Shown one piece after another: positions 17,293-24,550 of a stretch of DNA of 64,000 nt (positions within the stretch are counted from its first letter, which is position 1; each line of letters starts with the position of its first letter). Where the stretch lies: contig NZ_AOFT01000001.1 of NCBI RefSeq assembly GCF_000348905.1, forward strand, positions 62,001-126,000, read 5' to 3'. The notes under the pieces were generated by a model, which was given only the letters and a program-made list of their open reading frames with translations, was not told the DNA's origin and did no database searches. The position numbers and the translations under genes were made by a program. Origin of the DNA: Bhargavaea cecembensis DSE10. Lineage in GTDB: Bacteria > Bacillota > Bacilli > Bacillales_A > Planococcaceae.

Positions 17293-17320
17293 AGAAAAAC
17301 TCCCCGTTGTCGGGGAGTTG
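17293..17320 (-). terminator. gdhA terminator
   Basis: Read on the minus strand, ACTCCCCG-ACAA-CGGGGAGT is followed by TTTTCTT. It sits about 40 bases after the gdhA stop. Confidence 0.88.
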
Positions 17321-17360
17321 GGTGAAAGTATTTTTTGCGCCAGTAGACAAACGCGATTTA

Positions 17361-18743
17361 TCAGTGCAGGCCGTGGGCGACCATGGCATCCGCAACCTTT
17401 TTGAATCCGGCGATGTTGGCACCGACCATGAGGTTGTTCTTGAATCCATATTGCTCTGCCGTTTCAACACAGTTTTTATGGATATCGATCATGACACGGT
17501 GAAGTTTCTCGTTCACTTCCTGTTCAGTCCAGGAATAGCGCATGCTGTTCTGTGACATTTCCATCGCGGAAACTGCAACGCCGCCGGCATTGGCAGCTTT
17601 TGCAGGGCCGTAGAGGATGCCGTCCTCGAGGAACAGGTCGATCGCTTCCTGGTCGCACGGCATGTTCGCGCCTTCAGCAATTGCAATCAGCCCGTTCTCG
17701 ATCAGTTTGGCAGCGGATGCCTCATCGAGTTCGTTCTGTGTGGCACATGGCAGAGCGATTTCGCAAGGGATGGACCAGATATCCGCGCAGCCTTCCGTAT
17801 AGGTGGCATTCGGGTGGAACAGGATGTAGTCCTTGATGCGGCGGCGTTCAACTTCCTTCAGCTGTTTGACAGTTTCGAGGTTGATGCCGGCAGGATCATG
17901 GATATATCCGTTCGAATCGCTGCAGGCAACTACTTCGGCGCCGTATTCGATTGCCTTCTCCATGGCATAGATCGAAACATTTCCGGAACCTGATACGACG
18001 GTCGTTTTGCCTTCCAGGTCCAGGCCGTGGTGTTTCAGCATCTCAACGGTGAAGTAGACGAGGCCGTAGCCGGTTGCTTCTTTCCGGCCGAGGCTGCCGC
18101 CGCTTTCCGGGTCTTTTCCGGTGAAGACCCCAGCTTCGTAGGCATTCCTCAGGCGCTTGTAATGGCCGAACATGTAGCCGATCTCGCGCTTGCCGACCCC
18201 GATGTCCCCTGCAGGAACGTCTGTATCCGGCCCGACATGCTTGCTCAGCTCGGTGATGAAGCTTTGGCAGAAGCGCATGATTTCACGGTCCGTCTTTCCT
18301 TTCGGGTCAAAATCGGCACCGCCTTTTCCGCCGCCGATCGGGAGGCCGGTCAGCGCATTTTTAAAGATCTGTTCAAAGCCCAGGAATTTGATGATGCTGT
18401 CGTTGACGGAAGGGTGGAACCGGAGCCCGCCCTTATACGGTCCGAGCGTGCTGTTGTACTGGACACGGTAACCGCGGTTCACATGGACCTTCCCATTGTC
18501 GTCTTCCCACGTCACCCGGAATGAAATGATCCGTTCGGGTTCCACGATCCGTTCCAGAATACCGTCCCGGATATATTCCGGATGTTGTGCGAAGACGGGG
18601 CGGAGGGAGTCGAAGATCTCGCGGACCGCCTGGAGGAATTCCTTCTGTCCAGGATTGCGGCGTTTGACGAGTTCGAAGACCTGGTGGACATAATCATTTG
18701 CGTTGCGCCGTGCCTCTTCCTTAACGTCTCTGACCATCTGCAT
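17361..18743 (-). CDS. gdhA: glutamate dehydrogenase, hexameric NADP-type
   Basis: A 460-residue enzyme interconverting glutamate with 2-oxoglutarate and ammonia. Length and sequence fit the GdhA group (about 450 residues) rather than the shorter RocG/GudB group. Substrate-site segments are YKGGLRFHPSV, FKNALTGLPIGGGKGG (catalytic Lys region) and PAGDIGVGKREIGYMFG; the coenzyme domain holds VSGSGNVSIYA. Cofactor choice is inferred from family, not measured. The ATG is 10 bases after GGAAAGGA. Its 98-base leader carries a sigma-A promoter, an overlapping cre-like site and an intrinsic-terminator hairpin 27 bases before the start, suggesting attenuation. Confidence 0.93.
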   Translation of the reverse strand: MQMVRDVKEEARRNANDYVHQVFELVKRRNPGQKEFLQAVREIFDSLRPVFAQHPEYIRDGILERIVEPERIISFRVTWEDDNGKVHVNRGYRVQYNSTLGPYKGGLRFHPSVNDSIIKFLGFEQIFKNALTGLPIGGGKGGADFDPKGKTDREIMRFCQSFITELSKHVGPDTDVPAGDIGVGKREIGYMFGHYKRLRNAYEAGVFTGKDPESGGSLGRKEATGYGLVYFTVEMLKHHGLDLEGKTTVVSGSGNVSIYAMEKAIEYGAEVVACSDSNGYIHDPAGINLETVKQLKEVERRRIKDYILFHPNATYTEGCADIWSIPCEIALPCATQNELDEASAAKLIENGLIAIAEGANMPCDQEAIDLFLEDGILYGPAKAANAGGVAVSAMEMSQNSMRYSWTEQEVNEKLHRVMIDIHKNCVETAEQYGFKNNLMVGANIAGFKKVADAMVAHGLH

Positions 18744-18769
18744 GTTGCATCATTCCTTTCCTGGAACCG

Positions 18770-18802
18770 AAAAAAGGAACCGACAGGGATTCCTAGTTCC
18801 TT
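18770..18802 (-). terminator. leader terminator (attenuator candidate) ahead of gdhA
   Basis: On the minus strand AAGGAAC (18802-18796) pairs with GTTCCTT (18780-18774) and is followed by a run of six T (18775-18770). It is oriented with gdhA and lies between its promoter and start codon, 27 bases before the ATG. Confidence 0.6.
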
Positions 18803-18847
18803 TCCGTCTATGATTTCTCAGAAAAAAGCTATGAGTCTGATTTCATA

Positions 18848-18876
18848 ATTATACACAGACGATGAATCGTTTTCAA
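18848..18876 (-). promoter_or_regulatory. gdhA sigma-A promoter with cre-like site
   Basis: TTGAAA (18876-18871) and a perfect TATAAT (18853-18848) are 17 bases apart on the minus strand. The 15-mer at 18876-18862 matches the CcpA site consensus WTGNAANCGNWNNCW except for one base and covers the -35. Confidence 0.7.
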
Positions 18877-18940
18877 TACCGAATTTTCGGATTATGGCAG
18901 TTAATAGCAATTGTTCAAACAATATTCACAATCTTGGCGC

Positions 18941-19576
18941 CTAATCTTCTTGCCTGTTCAGGATGCGCATGGTGAGGCTTTTCACGTCGACTGCCGTTTT
19001 CTCGCTGACAACGTCCTCCAAAATGACATCCCGGAAATAAGCGACGCTCTTTTTCAGCGGCATCTCCAGGATCTTGGTGAGCGCAATCTCGTACATCTGG
19101 ATAAAGTCGGGCTCCGTGTTGCCGCGCTTGAGTTCAGCGTACGCCTCATAGAACTGGTCCAGTTTATCGGCCAGCTCAAGAAGCCGGCCTTCCAGCGTGC
19201 CGTCCTTGCCTTCCTTCATCCGATGGAAGAAGACGGCCTGGAACTCTTCCGGGATTTCCCGAGAGATGAATTTCTCCATCATCTTTTCTTCGACTGTGGC
19301 AAGCATCTGTTTGAGTTCCGGGGAGGAATGCTTGACGGGCGTCTTGATGTCTCCGATAAAGACTTCTGCGAAATCATGGTTGATTGTTTTCTCGTAAAGT
19401 GATTTCCAATCGACGTCCGAGCCGCCCATCTCTTCCAGCGTTCCGAAGAACATGGCATATTGGGCGACTTTCCAGGAATGTGCGGCCACATTGTGCTCCT
19501 CGAACTTGAACTTTCCCGGTGCGCGGATTATCCTTTCGAGATCGTTCATGCTGGTGAAAAACTTATGGATGCCCAT
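18941..19576 (-). CDS. HD domain hydrolase, YfbR-like
   Basis: A 211-residue HD-domain protein. The metal motif is intact: HSWKVAQYA (first His near residue 30) and NHDFAEVFIGD (the HD pair near residue 68), with later acidic ligands around ELADKLDQFYEAYAE. Size and motif spacing fit the YfbR/YpgQ-like nucleotidase or phosphohydrolase group, some of which are 5'-deoxynucleotidases; the substrate here is not fixed. The ATG follows AAGGAGGAAGCAGC. It is flanked upstream by the terminator of the general stress gene. Nothing in context points to a partner. Confidence 0.8.
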   Translation of the reverse strand: MGIHKFFTSMNDLERIIRAPGKFKFEEHNVAAHSWKVAQYAMFFGTLEEMGGSDVDWKSLYEKTINHDFAEVFIGDIKTPVKHSSPELKQMLATVEEKMMEKFISREIPEEFQAVFFHRMKEGKDGTLEGRLLELADKLDQFYEAYAELKRGNTEPDFIQMYEIALTKILEMPLKKSVAYFRDVILEDVVSEKTAVDVKSLTMRILNRQED

Positions 19577-19638
19577 GCTGCTTCCTCCTTTCTGTGTTGT
19601 AGGTTTCTGTAGTTTATTCTTGCCGGTTTCCGGTATAT

Positions 19639-19669
19639 AAAAACGCCGCCCGGTCCGGACGGCGTTTTT
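19639..19669 (-). terminator. terminator of the general stress gene
   Basis: AAAAACGCCG pairs with CGGCGTTTTT around a CCGG inner stem; it ends a few bases past the stop of the YflT-like gene and has A and T runs on both sides. Confidence 0.85.
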
Positions 19670-19675
19670 GTATGT

Positions 19676-20008
19676 TTATTTGTCCGTTGCATCCTGTGCG
19701 ACGAGGACAAGACGGCCTTCGTCGAGTATTTTCTCGTACTCATCAGCTTCCTGCTGGGAGAGCCCGACGCCCTCGAATTCCGCACGGAGCTCATCGCCGC
19801 GTTTTGCGACAAGGTTTTTCATGCCCTTGAAGAACCCGGTGTCACCCATGCCTGCCGTCTCGACATCGAGCGCTTCCGCAAGATCTTTTTCACGGTCATC
19901 AGAATGTGCGAACAGGTAAATCTGTTCCTTGTCATATCCCTGTGTCACAAGCTTATCGATTTCCTCACGCGCCTGCACGCCATTTTCTACAGTAACCACT
20001 TTAGCCAT
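19676..20008 (-). CDS. general stress protein, YflT-like (GSP17M family)
   Basis: A 110-residue soluble protein starting MAKVVTVENGVQAREEIDKL, which matches the heat-induced stress protein YflT family: a short ferredoxin-like N-terminal part with YDKEQIYLFAHSDDRE and a helical acidic C-terminal part with GLSQQEADEYEKILDEGRLV. Family function is unknown beyond induction by stress. The open frame extends 9 codons upstream, but AGGAGGG 7 bases before ATG 20008 sets the start. A strong sigma-B promoter lies 44-68 bases upstream and overlaps the end of the preceding sigma-factor gene, giving independent evidence for a general stress role. Confidence 0.85.
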   Translation of the reverse strand: MAKVVTVENGVQAREEIDKLVTQGYDKEQIYLFAHSDDREKDLAEALDVETAGMGDTGFFKGMKNLVAKRGDELRAEFEGVGLSQQEADEYEKILDEGRLVLVAQDATDK

Positions 20009-20051
20009 TTCGAATCCCTCCTGAGTGTCATTCAATCATTCATGGTTATCT

Positions 20052-20076
20052 TTACCCGCACAACTTATGCCTAAAC
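20052..20076 (-). promoter_or_regulatory. sigma-B promoter of the YflT-like gene
   Basis: On the minus strand GTTTAG (20076-20071) and GGGTAA (20057-20052) are separated by 13 bases, close to the sigma-B consensus GTTTAA-N12-15-GGGTAT. The -35 overlaps the stop codon of the upstream gene. Confidence 0.75.
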
Positions 20077-20604
20077 AGCAGACTCATCTTCGAGCATAGC
20101 GGTGATCTGCTTCCTCAGTTTGGATAGGATGCGTTCACGGCGCTTTTTGATGCCGGGAACGGTGATGCCTGACAGCCGTGCGCATTCGGCATAAGGCATA
20201 CGCTCCACAAACAGCCTGGACAGGAGGAGGCGGTCATCTTCCGGCAGGCGGATAAAGGCCTTTCTCAGCAGCGGAAGCCGGCCGTCAGGGAGCTCCATGT
20301 CCGCTTCACTTGAGTGCCCGCCGGACAGGGCTTCAAGGATTTCCGGGCCGACAGCGGAAGCCGTTTCTGCATGCCGGCTTTCTTTTTTCAGTTCATCCAG
20401 CATCGCACCGCGGATCGTCCGGTATGCAAACGGTGCGAAATGGCCCCGTCCGCTGTCATACCTCTCCGACGCCAGGCAAAGCGCGAGGCGGGCCGCCTGC
20501 CGGAAGTTATCATGATCGCGGCGGATATTAAGTTGGCGGAGCATGGCGGAGATCATGGGTTCATACTGCAGCAGGAGGTCTTCGGTATTCAAATTCTTCG
20601 TCAT
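20071..20604 (-). CDS. small sigma-70 family RNA polymerase sigma factor
   Basis: A 177-residue protein with sigma region 2 (about residues 10-80: DNFRQAARLALCLASERYD, then FAPFAYRTIRGAMLDELKKE) and region 4 (about 112-165: RLPEDDRLLLSRLFVERMPYAECARLSGITVPGIKKRRERILSKLRK, a helix-turn-helix). There is no region 3, so it is of the short alternative type; it is not clearly SigB, SigH or a classic ECF member. No anti-sigma gene adjoins. ATG 20604 is chosen over GTG 20628 because GAAAGG lies 7 bases before it; that site is inside a perfect hairpin (20609-20623). Target promoters are unknown. Confidence 0.78.
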   Translation of the reverse strand: MTKNLNTEDLLLQYEPMISAMLRQLNIRRDHDNFRQAARLALCLASERYDSGRGHFAPFAYRTIRGAMLDELKKESRHAETASAVGPEILEALSGGHSSEADMELPDGRLPLLRKAFIRLPEDDRLLLSRLFVERMPYAECARLSGITVPGIKKRRERILSKLRKQITAMLEDESAV

Positions 20605-20608
20605 GGGT

Positions 20609-20623
20609 CGGCCTTTCAGGCCG
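20609..20623 (-). promoter_or_regulatory. hairpin covering the ribosome site of the sigma-factor gene
   Basis: CGGCCT-GAA-AGGCCG on the minus strand ends 4 bases before ATG 20604, and its 3' arm contains the AAAGG ribosome site. It could limit translation. Confidence 0.45.
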
Positions 20624-20855
20624 TGCACGGCGCAGCGTTTTCCCGGGTATGTTCAGCCTACTGAAGCGAGGGACTCCGGTCGAACGGGCTAATCCCTATG
20701 TCAAATGCCCAAAATCCAATTTTGCCTGGCCCGAATTTGAATTTTGCGGCATCCGAACACCAAAATGGAATCTACTTATGTGGGAAAGGACCTATTTTTG
20801 CGGTTGGACGGCGGTTCAAAATTAAAATTCGGCAGTCCCGCAAAAAAAAGGAAAC

Positions 20856-20880
20856 GGTTAGCGAAGCGGCATACGGGTAA
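20856..20880 (+). promoter_or_regulatory. sigma-B promoter of the cupin gene
   Basis: GGTTAG (20856-20861) and GGGTAA (20875-20880) are 13 bases apart. The predicted start of transcription, near 20887, precedes the chosen ATG 20920 by about 33 bases. Confidence 0.6.
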
Positions 20881-20919
20881 TAGAAAAACAGAATGAATAT
20901 GGAAGAAAGGACGGATCAG

Positions 20920-21441
20920 ATGGATATTCAAGTTCAATCGTTTTTCCTGAAAGAGGACGGACAGATACCGAATAACCCGACACTGCCGGTCATTTTCTAC
21001 CAGAACGCATTTGACGGGGAGGACGGTGGACGAAGCCCCGAAGAGATCGAGGCGGCATTCAACAGCCATGGCTGGACAAACAGCTGGACAGGCGGCGTCT
21101 ACGAGGAACTCCACTATCATTCCAATACACACGAGGTTCTTGGCGTCCGGCGGGGCACCGGGACCATCCTTGCAGGCGGGGACTCCGGACAGCGCCTGGA
21201 CGTCAAGCCCGGGGATGTGGTCCTGCTTCCTGCCGGGACGGGTCATATGAAAGTTGAATCCACCGATGACTTTGAAGTGGTCGGGGCCTATCCCGACGGG
21301 GCGGATCCGAATATGATGAAGCGCGATCCGGCGAAAGCAGCCCAGGCAAAGAATACGATCAGCAACGTCGGCATTCCTGAACGGGATCGGGTCTTCGGGG
21401 AGGATGAACAGAGCCCGATGCGCCATAAGTGGGTGAAATAA
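20920..21441 (+). CDS. cupin domain protein, YjlB-like
   Basis: A 173-residue single-domain cupin. The first cupin motif is seen in ELHYHSNTHEVLGVRRGTGTI (His-x-His and Glu ligands, about residues 66-80) and the second in DVVLLPAGTGHMKV (about 97-110). The start and overall pattern (QSFFLKEDGQIPNNPTLPVI, and VVGAYPDG) resemble Bacillus YjlB, a cupin of unknown function. The frame opens at 20893, but the sigma-B promoter position and AAGGA 8 bases before ATG 20920 favour the shorter form. It is probably metal-binding; the substrate is unknown. It is a single-gene unit with a likely general-stress promoter. Confidence 0.82.
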   Translation: MDIQVQSFFLKEDGQIPNNPTLPVIFYQNAFDGEDGGRSPEEIEAAFNSHGWTNSWTGGVYEELHYHSNTHEVLGVRRGTGTILAGGDSGQRLDVKPGDVVLLPAGTGHMKVESTDDFEVVGAYPDGADPNMMKRDPAKAAQAKNTISNVGIPERDRVFGEDEQSPMRHKWVK

Positions 21442-21448
21442 CAGTACT

Positions 21449-21778
21449 CAGGGGGCTGTCCGAAAACTAATATTCAGCACATGATATAGCAAACGGCATG
21501 GACGCCGGGAGCCTCCTCGAAAATGCTTCGCATTTCCTTTGTGCGAGGCTTATTCGAGGAGGCTTTTCTGTCCTGCAGAAAAAGCCGGGCTGTCGAGACC
21601 CCTGCGCTGCCGCGCAACGCTTCGCGCTGCACGCAGATGCCAATCTTCGTATTGGCATCGGCTCGGCGCCGGCCCGCGGTAAGCGACCACTTTTGCGACC
21701 AAAAGCGAAAGCGTTGGTCAGCAGAGTCCGTGCCGTTTGCTGTTTTTATCGCGTTAATGACTTTTTGGACTGCCTCTT
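21449..21778. repeat. structured intergenic element with imperfect ~50-bp terminal inverted repeats
   Basis: The left end (GGGGCTGTCCGAAAACTAAT) and the reverse complement of the right end (GAGGCAGTCCAAAAAGTCAT) are related, and each continues to AGCAAACGGCATGGAC or AGCAAACGGCACGGAC, about 50 bases in. Inside are further hairpins: GCCTCCTCGAA/TTCGAGGAGGC, ATGCCAAT/ATTGGCAT and nested GACCA/TGGTC with TTTTG/CAAAA. Open frames on both strands have no ribosome sites and follow from the symmetry. It resembles dispersed intergenic repeats known in Bacillales. No transposase or obvious target duplication was seen. Confidence 0.65.
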
Positions 21779-21856
21779 TTCTGTTGGAGCGCAAGGATGA
21801 AGAGAAAGGGAAAAAGCCGTATAATAAGAGAAAAGGGCAGTAAAGGGGGGAGCATC

Positions 21857-22513
21857 ATGGAGGAGCGGGACAAGCATGCGGCGGGCCCATACCCGGATTG
21901 GCCGGAGGCGGGAGGCTGGCTTGCACGGCGCAAAAAGCGGGCGGAACTTCTGGATTATTATTATCCGAAAGGGCAATATGAAAAAGAGGCGAGGCGCGAA
22001 ATGGCATCCGTGCTCGCGGAATTCGAAGAAAAGTTCCGGCGCTGGTACCCGGCCCTGCCGGACTCCGGGTACTCGGCCCTTCACCACGGAAAACCACGGC
22101 GCCACAGTCGCGGGGAGGATATCCGTGAGGCGGTGAAGCTGTACCGGGCCAAAAATGTCGGATACGGAAAGCTCAGCAGGATCCATGATGCGCTTGACTT
22201 GTATTACCTGATGGAAGCACAGTCCGGCTATTACAAACAAGAGATTGACAAGGCTGCCCAGGCACAAAAGTGGATCGGGGAAGACCATTTCGGGGAATTT
22301 TTCCCCGAGGTCGCCGAATGCATGCAGGAGCGGCTGAGAGGACTGGTCAGGAGCGGATTTGATACGCTTCTGAAACTGCAGGAGCGCCAGCGACAGGCCG
22401 AACAGACCGTACAGCGCCTTGTGGAGGGGAAGGGTGCTCTCTGGGCACGGGCGGCAGAACTTGCAAGCGATATTCTCATGTACCCGGTCAGGCAGATGGG
22501 CAAGAAAAAGTAA
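21857..22513 (+). CDS. hypothetical basic helical protein
   Basis: I do not recognise this 218-residue protein. ATG 21857 follows GGGGGGAGC by 4-5 bases; the frame is open further upstream to 21797 without a ribosome site. The product is soluble, rich in Lys, Arg, Glu and aromatic residues, and largely helical: a basic N-terminal stretch (LARRKKRAELLDYYYPKG), a middle segment with RAKNVGYGKLSRIHDALDLY, and a C-terminal coiled-coil-like part (LLKLQERQRQAEQTVQRLVEG). A Rho-independent terminator follows directly. It is read in the same direction as the upstream cupin but is separated from it by the structured repeat. Confidence 0.65.
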   Translation: MEERDKHAAGPYPDWPEAGGWLARRKKRAELLDYYYPKGQYEKEARREMASVLAEFEEKFRRWYPALPDSGYSALHHGKPRRHSRGEDIREAVKLYRAKNVGYGKLSRIHDALDLYYLMEAQSGYYKQEIDKAAQAQKWIGEDHFGEFFPEVAECMQERLRGLVRSGFDTLLKLQERQRQAEQTVQRLVEGKGALWARAAELASDILMYPVRQMGKKK

Positions 22514-22518
22514 ATAAC

Positions 22519-22567
22519 GAAAAGCCGGCTGCTGGCCCGATTCCCGGGACAGCCGGCTTTTTTCTTA
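22519..22567 (+). terminator. terminator after the hypothetical gene
   Basis: AAAAGCCGGCTG pairs with CAGCCGGCTTTT and is followed by TTTTC; the A run on the other side may also serve the convergent GTPase gene. Confidence 0.85.
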
Positions 22568-22597
22568 GGGAAAATTGCAGTCCAATGCAGTGAATGA

Positions 22598-23929
22598 TTA
22601 TTTATCCGCGTGTATCCTTGCCTGGCTTTCCTGTTCCTCTTCAAACTCTTTGCGGGCATCTTTGACAACCTGCTGCAGTTCATTTTCCGGTACGCCCCGC
22701 AAGTAATAGGCAACCGCAGCTTTGCCGATGGCGTAGGTGCCCCCGCTGGCAATGGTGGCGCTGAGTGCCGAGCCGGCTCCGGGGAAGACGAGATTCGCAA
22801 ACTTGGAGCCTTGCTGGGCGACCATGCGGAGGGTGAAGCCGGTGGCTCCGATCCCGCCGAGTGAGACGAGCAGGTCCCTCGCAGTCTTGAATTCCAGTTC
22901 GCGTCCGGACAGATAGGCGATGATCATCATCAGCATCGACTGGAGGGTCAGCAGGACCGCGATATCCGAAGCGATGATCGGACTGAGGGCAACGGTGGCA
23001 CTAAGGGCGGAGAAAATCCGTATAAAGCGCTCAGCGATCCGGGTCGCCACCCGGTTCAGCCTTACGGTCAGGCCAAGATGGATCGCTGCCCGGACATCCA
23101 GGCTTTCCTCCAAAAAATCCAGCAGTTCCTCGATCCCTTTCCGCCCGTCAAAGGCCATTTCGGGGTTTTCCTGCCCGCCATCCCCGGGCCCGCCGGGTTC
23201 CCGGTCCCACTCGATATAAGAGGAGACGGGGAGGATGGCGGTTGCGTCCAGCCCATATTTGCTGAAGATGCGCTCCAGCTGCCCGGTTTTCTCCCCGATC
23301 AGTTTAAGCTTTTCTTCCGGATACCGGTCAGGTTCCTTGATGCGTGATGGGTTCAGCTCGTCGATATGTGTCAGGATCGCCACAAGCGGAAGGTCTCCGC
23401 CGGTCTTTTCCATCAGCTGTTTGGTGACGAGGACATCCTTGTCGATATGCGCCCGCTCCGTCGCTTTCTGCAGAAATAGGAGCGCATCCGGACGGAACTC
23501 GCGGATCACCCCTGCAAGCTCATCCTCCGCTTTTGTATCGAAAGTTTCCGATTCGCCGATGCCGCGGGTGTCGATCACTTCAAAGTAAACCTGGCCGTCC
23601 GACTCGTAGGTGAACCGGCGTGCTTTTTTCGTGCCGATCTCCACATCACTGACTTCGGCCAGGTATTTGCCGCTCATCGCATTGATGAGGCTGCTTTTGC
23701 CGACTCCGGTCCGGCCGACCAGCACGAAGCGGGGAGGGCGGGGATTTTTAAGCCCTTCCAGCAGGGCATTCAGGTCTTCATCGTCCGTGATGGCATCGAT
23801 CAGTTTCCGCCGCTGCTTTTCCGAAATCAGGTTCCCCGGCACCTTGTCGGCGAGCTGTTCTATGTAATTGTTCAGGTTTCCGATATGGCTCAGGCGTTTT
23901 TGCATCTCCTCAAACTTGGGGTTCACCAT
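22598..23929 (-). CDS. membrane-associated Era-like GTPase with DUF697-type C-terminus
   Basis: A 443-residue protein. The GTPase domain (about residues 60-270) has P-loop GRTGVGKSSLINA, DTRGIGES (G3) and THIDEL in the place of NKxD (G4). The last 150 residues hold two to three hydrophobic, glycine-rich segments (VALSPIIASDIAVLLTLQSM, then a GIGATGF and GAGSALSATIASGG region) like DUF697/YcjF-type tails that insert in membranes. Family roles are poorly defined and include stress and envelope links. The ATG follows GGAAGGAGAG. A weak sigma-B-like pair, GTCTCA-N14-GGGTAT (23993-23968, minus strand), lies upstream. Confidence 0.8.
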   Translation of the reverse strand: MVNPKFEEMQKRLSHIGNLNNYIEQLADKVPGNLISEKQRRKLIDAITDDEDLNALLEGLKNPRPPRFVLVGRTGVGKSSLINAMSGKYLAEVSDVEIGTKKARRFTYESDGQVYFEVIDTRGIGESETFDTKAEDELAGVIREFRPDALLFLQKATERAHIDKDVLVTKQLMEKTGGDLPLVAILTHIDELNPSRIKEPDRYPEEKLKLIGEKTGQLERIFSKYGLDATAILPVSSYIEWDREPGGPGDGGQENPEMAFDGRKGIEELLDFLEESLDVRAAIHLGLTVRLNRVATRIAERFIRIFSALSATVALSPIIASDIAVLLTLQSMLMMIIAYLSGRELEFKTARDLLVSLGGIGATGFTLRMVAQQGSKFANLVFPGAGSALSATIASGGTYAIGKAAVAYYLRGVPENELQQVVKDARKEFEEEQESQARIHADK

Positions 23930-24007
23930 GAACTCTCCTTCCGTATTTGGCGGTTGTTATTTCATCTATACCCCCGGGCATGGCGGCTGAGACATCGGGC
24001 AGGGACG

Positions 24008-24039
24008 AAAAAGAACCTCCGGCAAAGTTGCCGGAGGGC
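24008..24039 (-). terminator. terminator of the stress-protein-26-like gene
   Basis: On the minus strand CCTCCGGCAA pairs with TTGCCGGAGG and is followed by TTCTTTTT, 15 bases after the stop. Confidence 0.85.
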
Positions 24040-24052
24040 CGGGAAGCCATCT

Positions 24053-24466
24053 TTATAGAGACACATCTTGGGGAGGCTGTCCTTTTTTGTTCATGACCCG
24101 CATGGCATCGGGCTGGACTTTCAGAATGACGAGATTTGGATCGTCCGGGCCGTCAAAATAACCTTCGAGTGCCTCATTCCAGACTTTGTCGATGAGGCCT
24201 TCATCATCCGTGACCTCGGCAGTGCCCATGATCTCCAGGTAGTCATCGCCGAAGCCCTCGCCTTCATAGCCGATCAGGATATGCGTATGCGGGTTGGCCT
24301 CGAGTTCGTCGACCTTGTCTGTCTGTTTCGAGGTGGCCGTGTATAAAGTGAAGCCATCGTTGAAAAATGTCATGTATCGGGTGAACGGCTTGCCGCCCTG
24401 GACGGTGGCCATTGTGCCGACCATGCTTTCGTCAAGTATTTTCTGTGCAGCTGCTTTTGCATCCAT
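24053..24466 (-). CDS. pyridoxamine 5'-phosphate oxidase family protein (general stress protein 26-like)
   Basis: A 137-residue split-barrel flavin-binding-type protein of the general stress protein 26 (YdaG) group. The pattern includes VGTMATVQGGKPFTRYMTFF, LYTATSKQTDKVDELEANP and VILKVQPDAMRVMNKKG. Members bind FMN or related cofactors but their reaction is unknown. The ATG is 6 bases after GGGAGGG. A sigma-B promoter with 13-base spacing lies 37-61 bases upstream, matching the known stress control of this group. Single-gene unit. Confidence 0.85.
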   Translation of the reverse strand: MDAKAAAQKILDESMVGTMATVQGGKPFTRYMTFFNDGFTLYTATSKQTDKVDELEANPHTHILIGYEGEGFGDDYLEIMGTAEVTDDEGLIDKVWNEALEGYFDGPDDPNLVILKVQPDAMRVMNKKGQPPQDVSL

Positions 24467-24502
24467 CCGGATCCCTCCCGTATTTGGAATTCCTTTTTTA
24501 CT

Positions 24503-24527
24503 ATTCCCCTGGAGAATCCAAATAAAC
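24503..24527 (-). promoter_or_regulatory. sigma-B promoter of the stress-protein-26-like gene
   Basis: On the minus strand GTTTAT (24527-24522) and GGGAAT (24508-24503) are 13 bases apart; each differs from the sigma-B consensus at one position. Confidence 0.7.
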
Positions 24528-24550
24528 AGTGAAGAAAGCGGGGAGAAGGT

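Noticed and set aside
18780-18841. T-box in the gdhA leader
   Set aside because: No AGGGTGGNACCGCG-like T-box sequence; only the terminator-type hairpin is present.
21498-21843. Two 100-codon frames within the structured repeat
   Set aside because: The frames follow from inverted-repeat symmetry, lack ribosome sites, and match no protein type I know.
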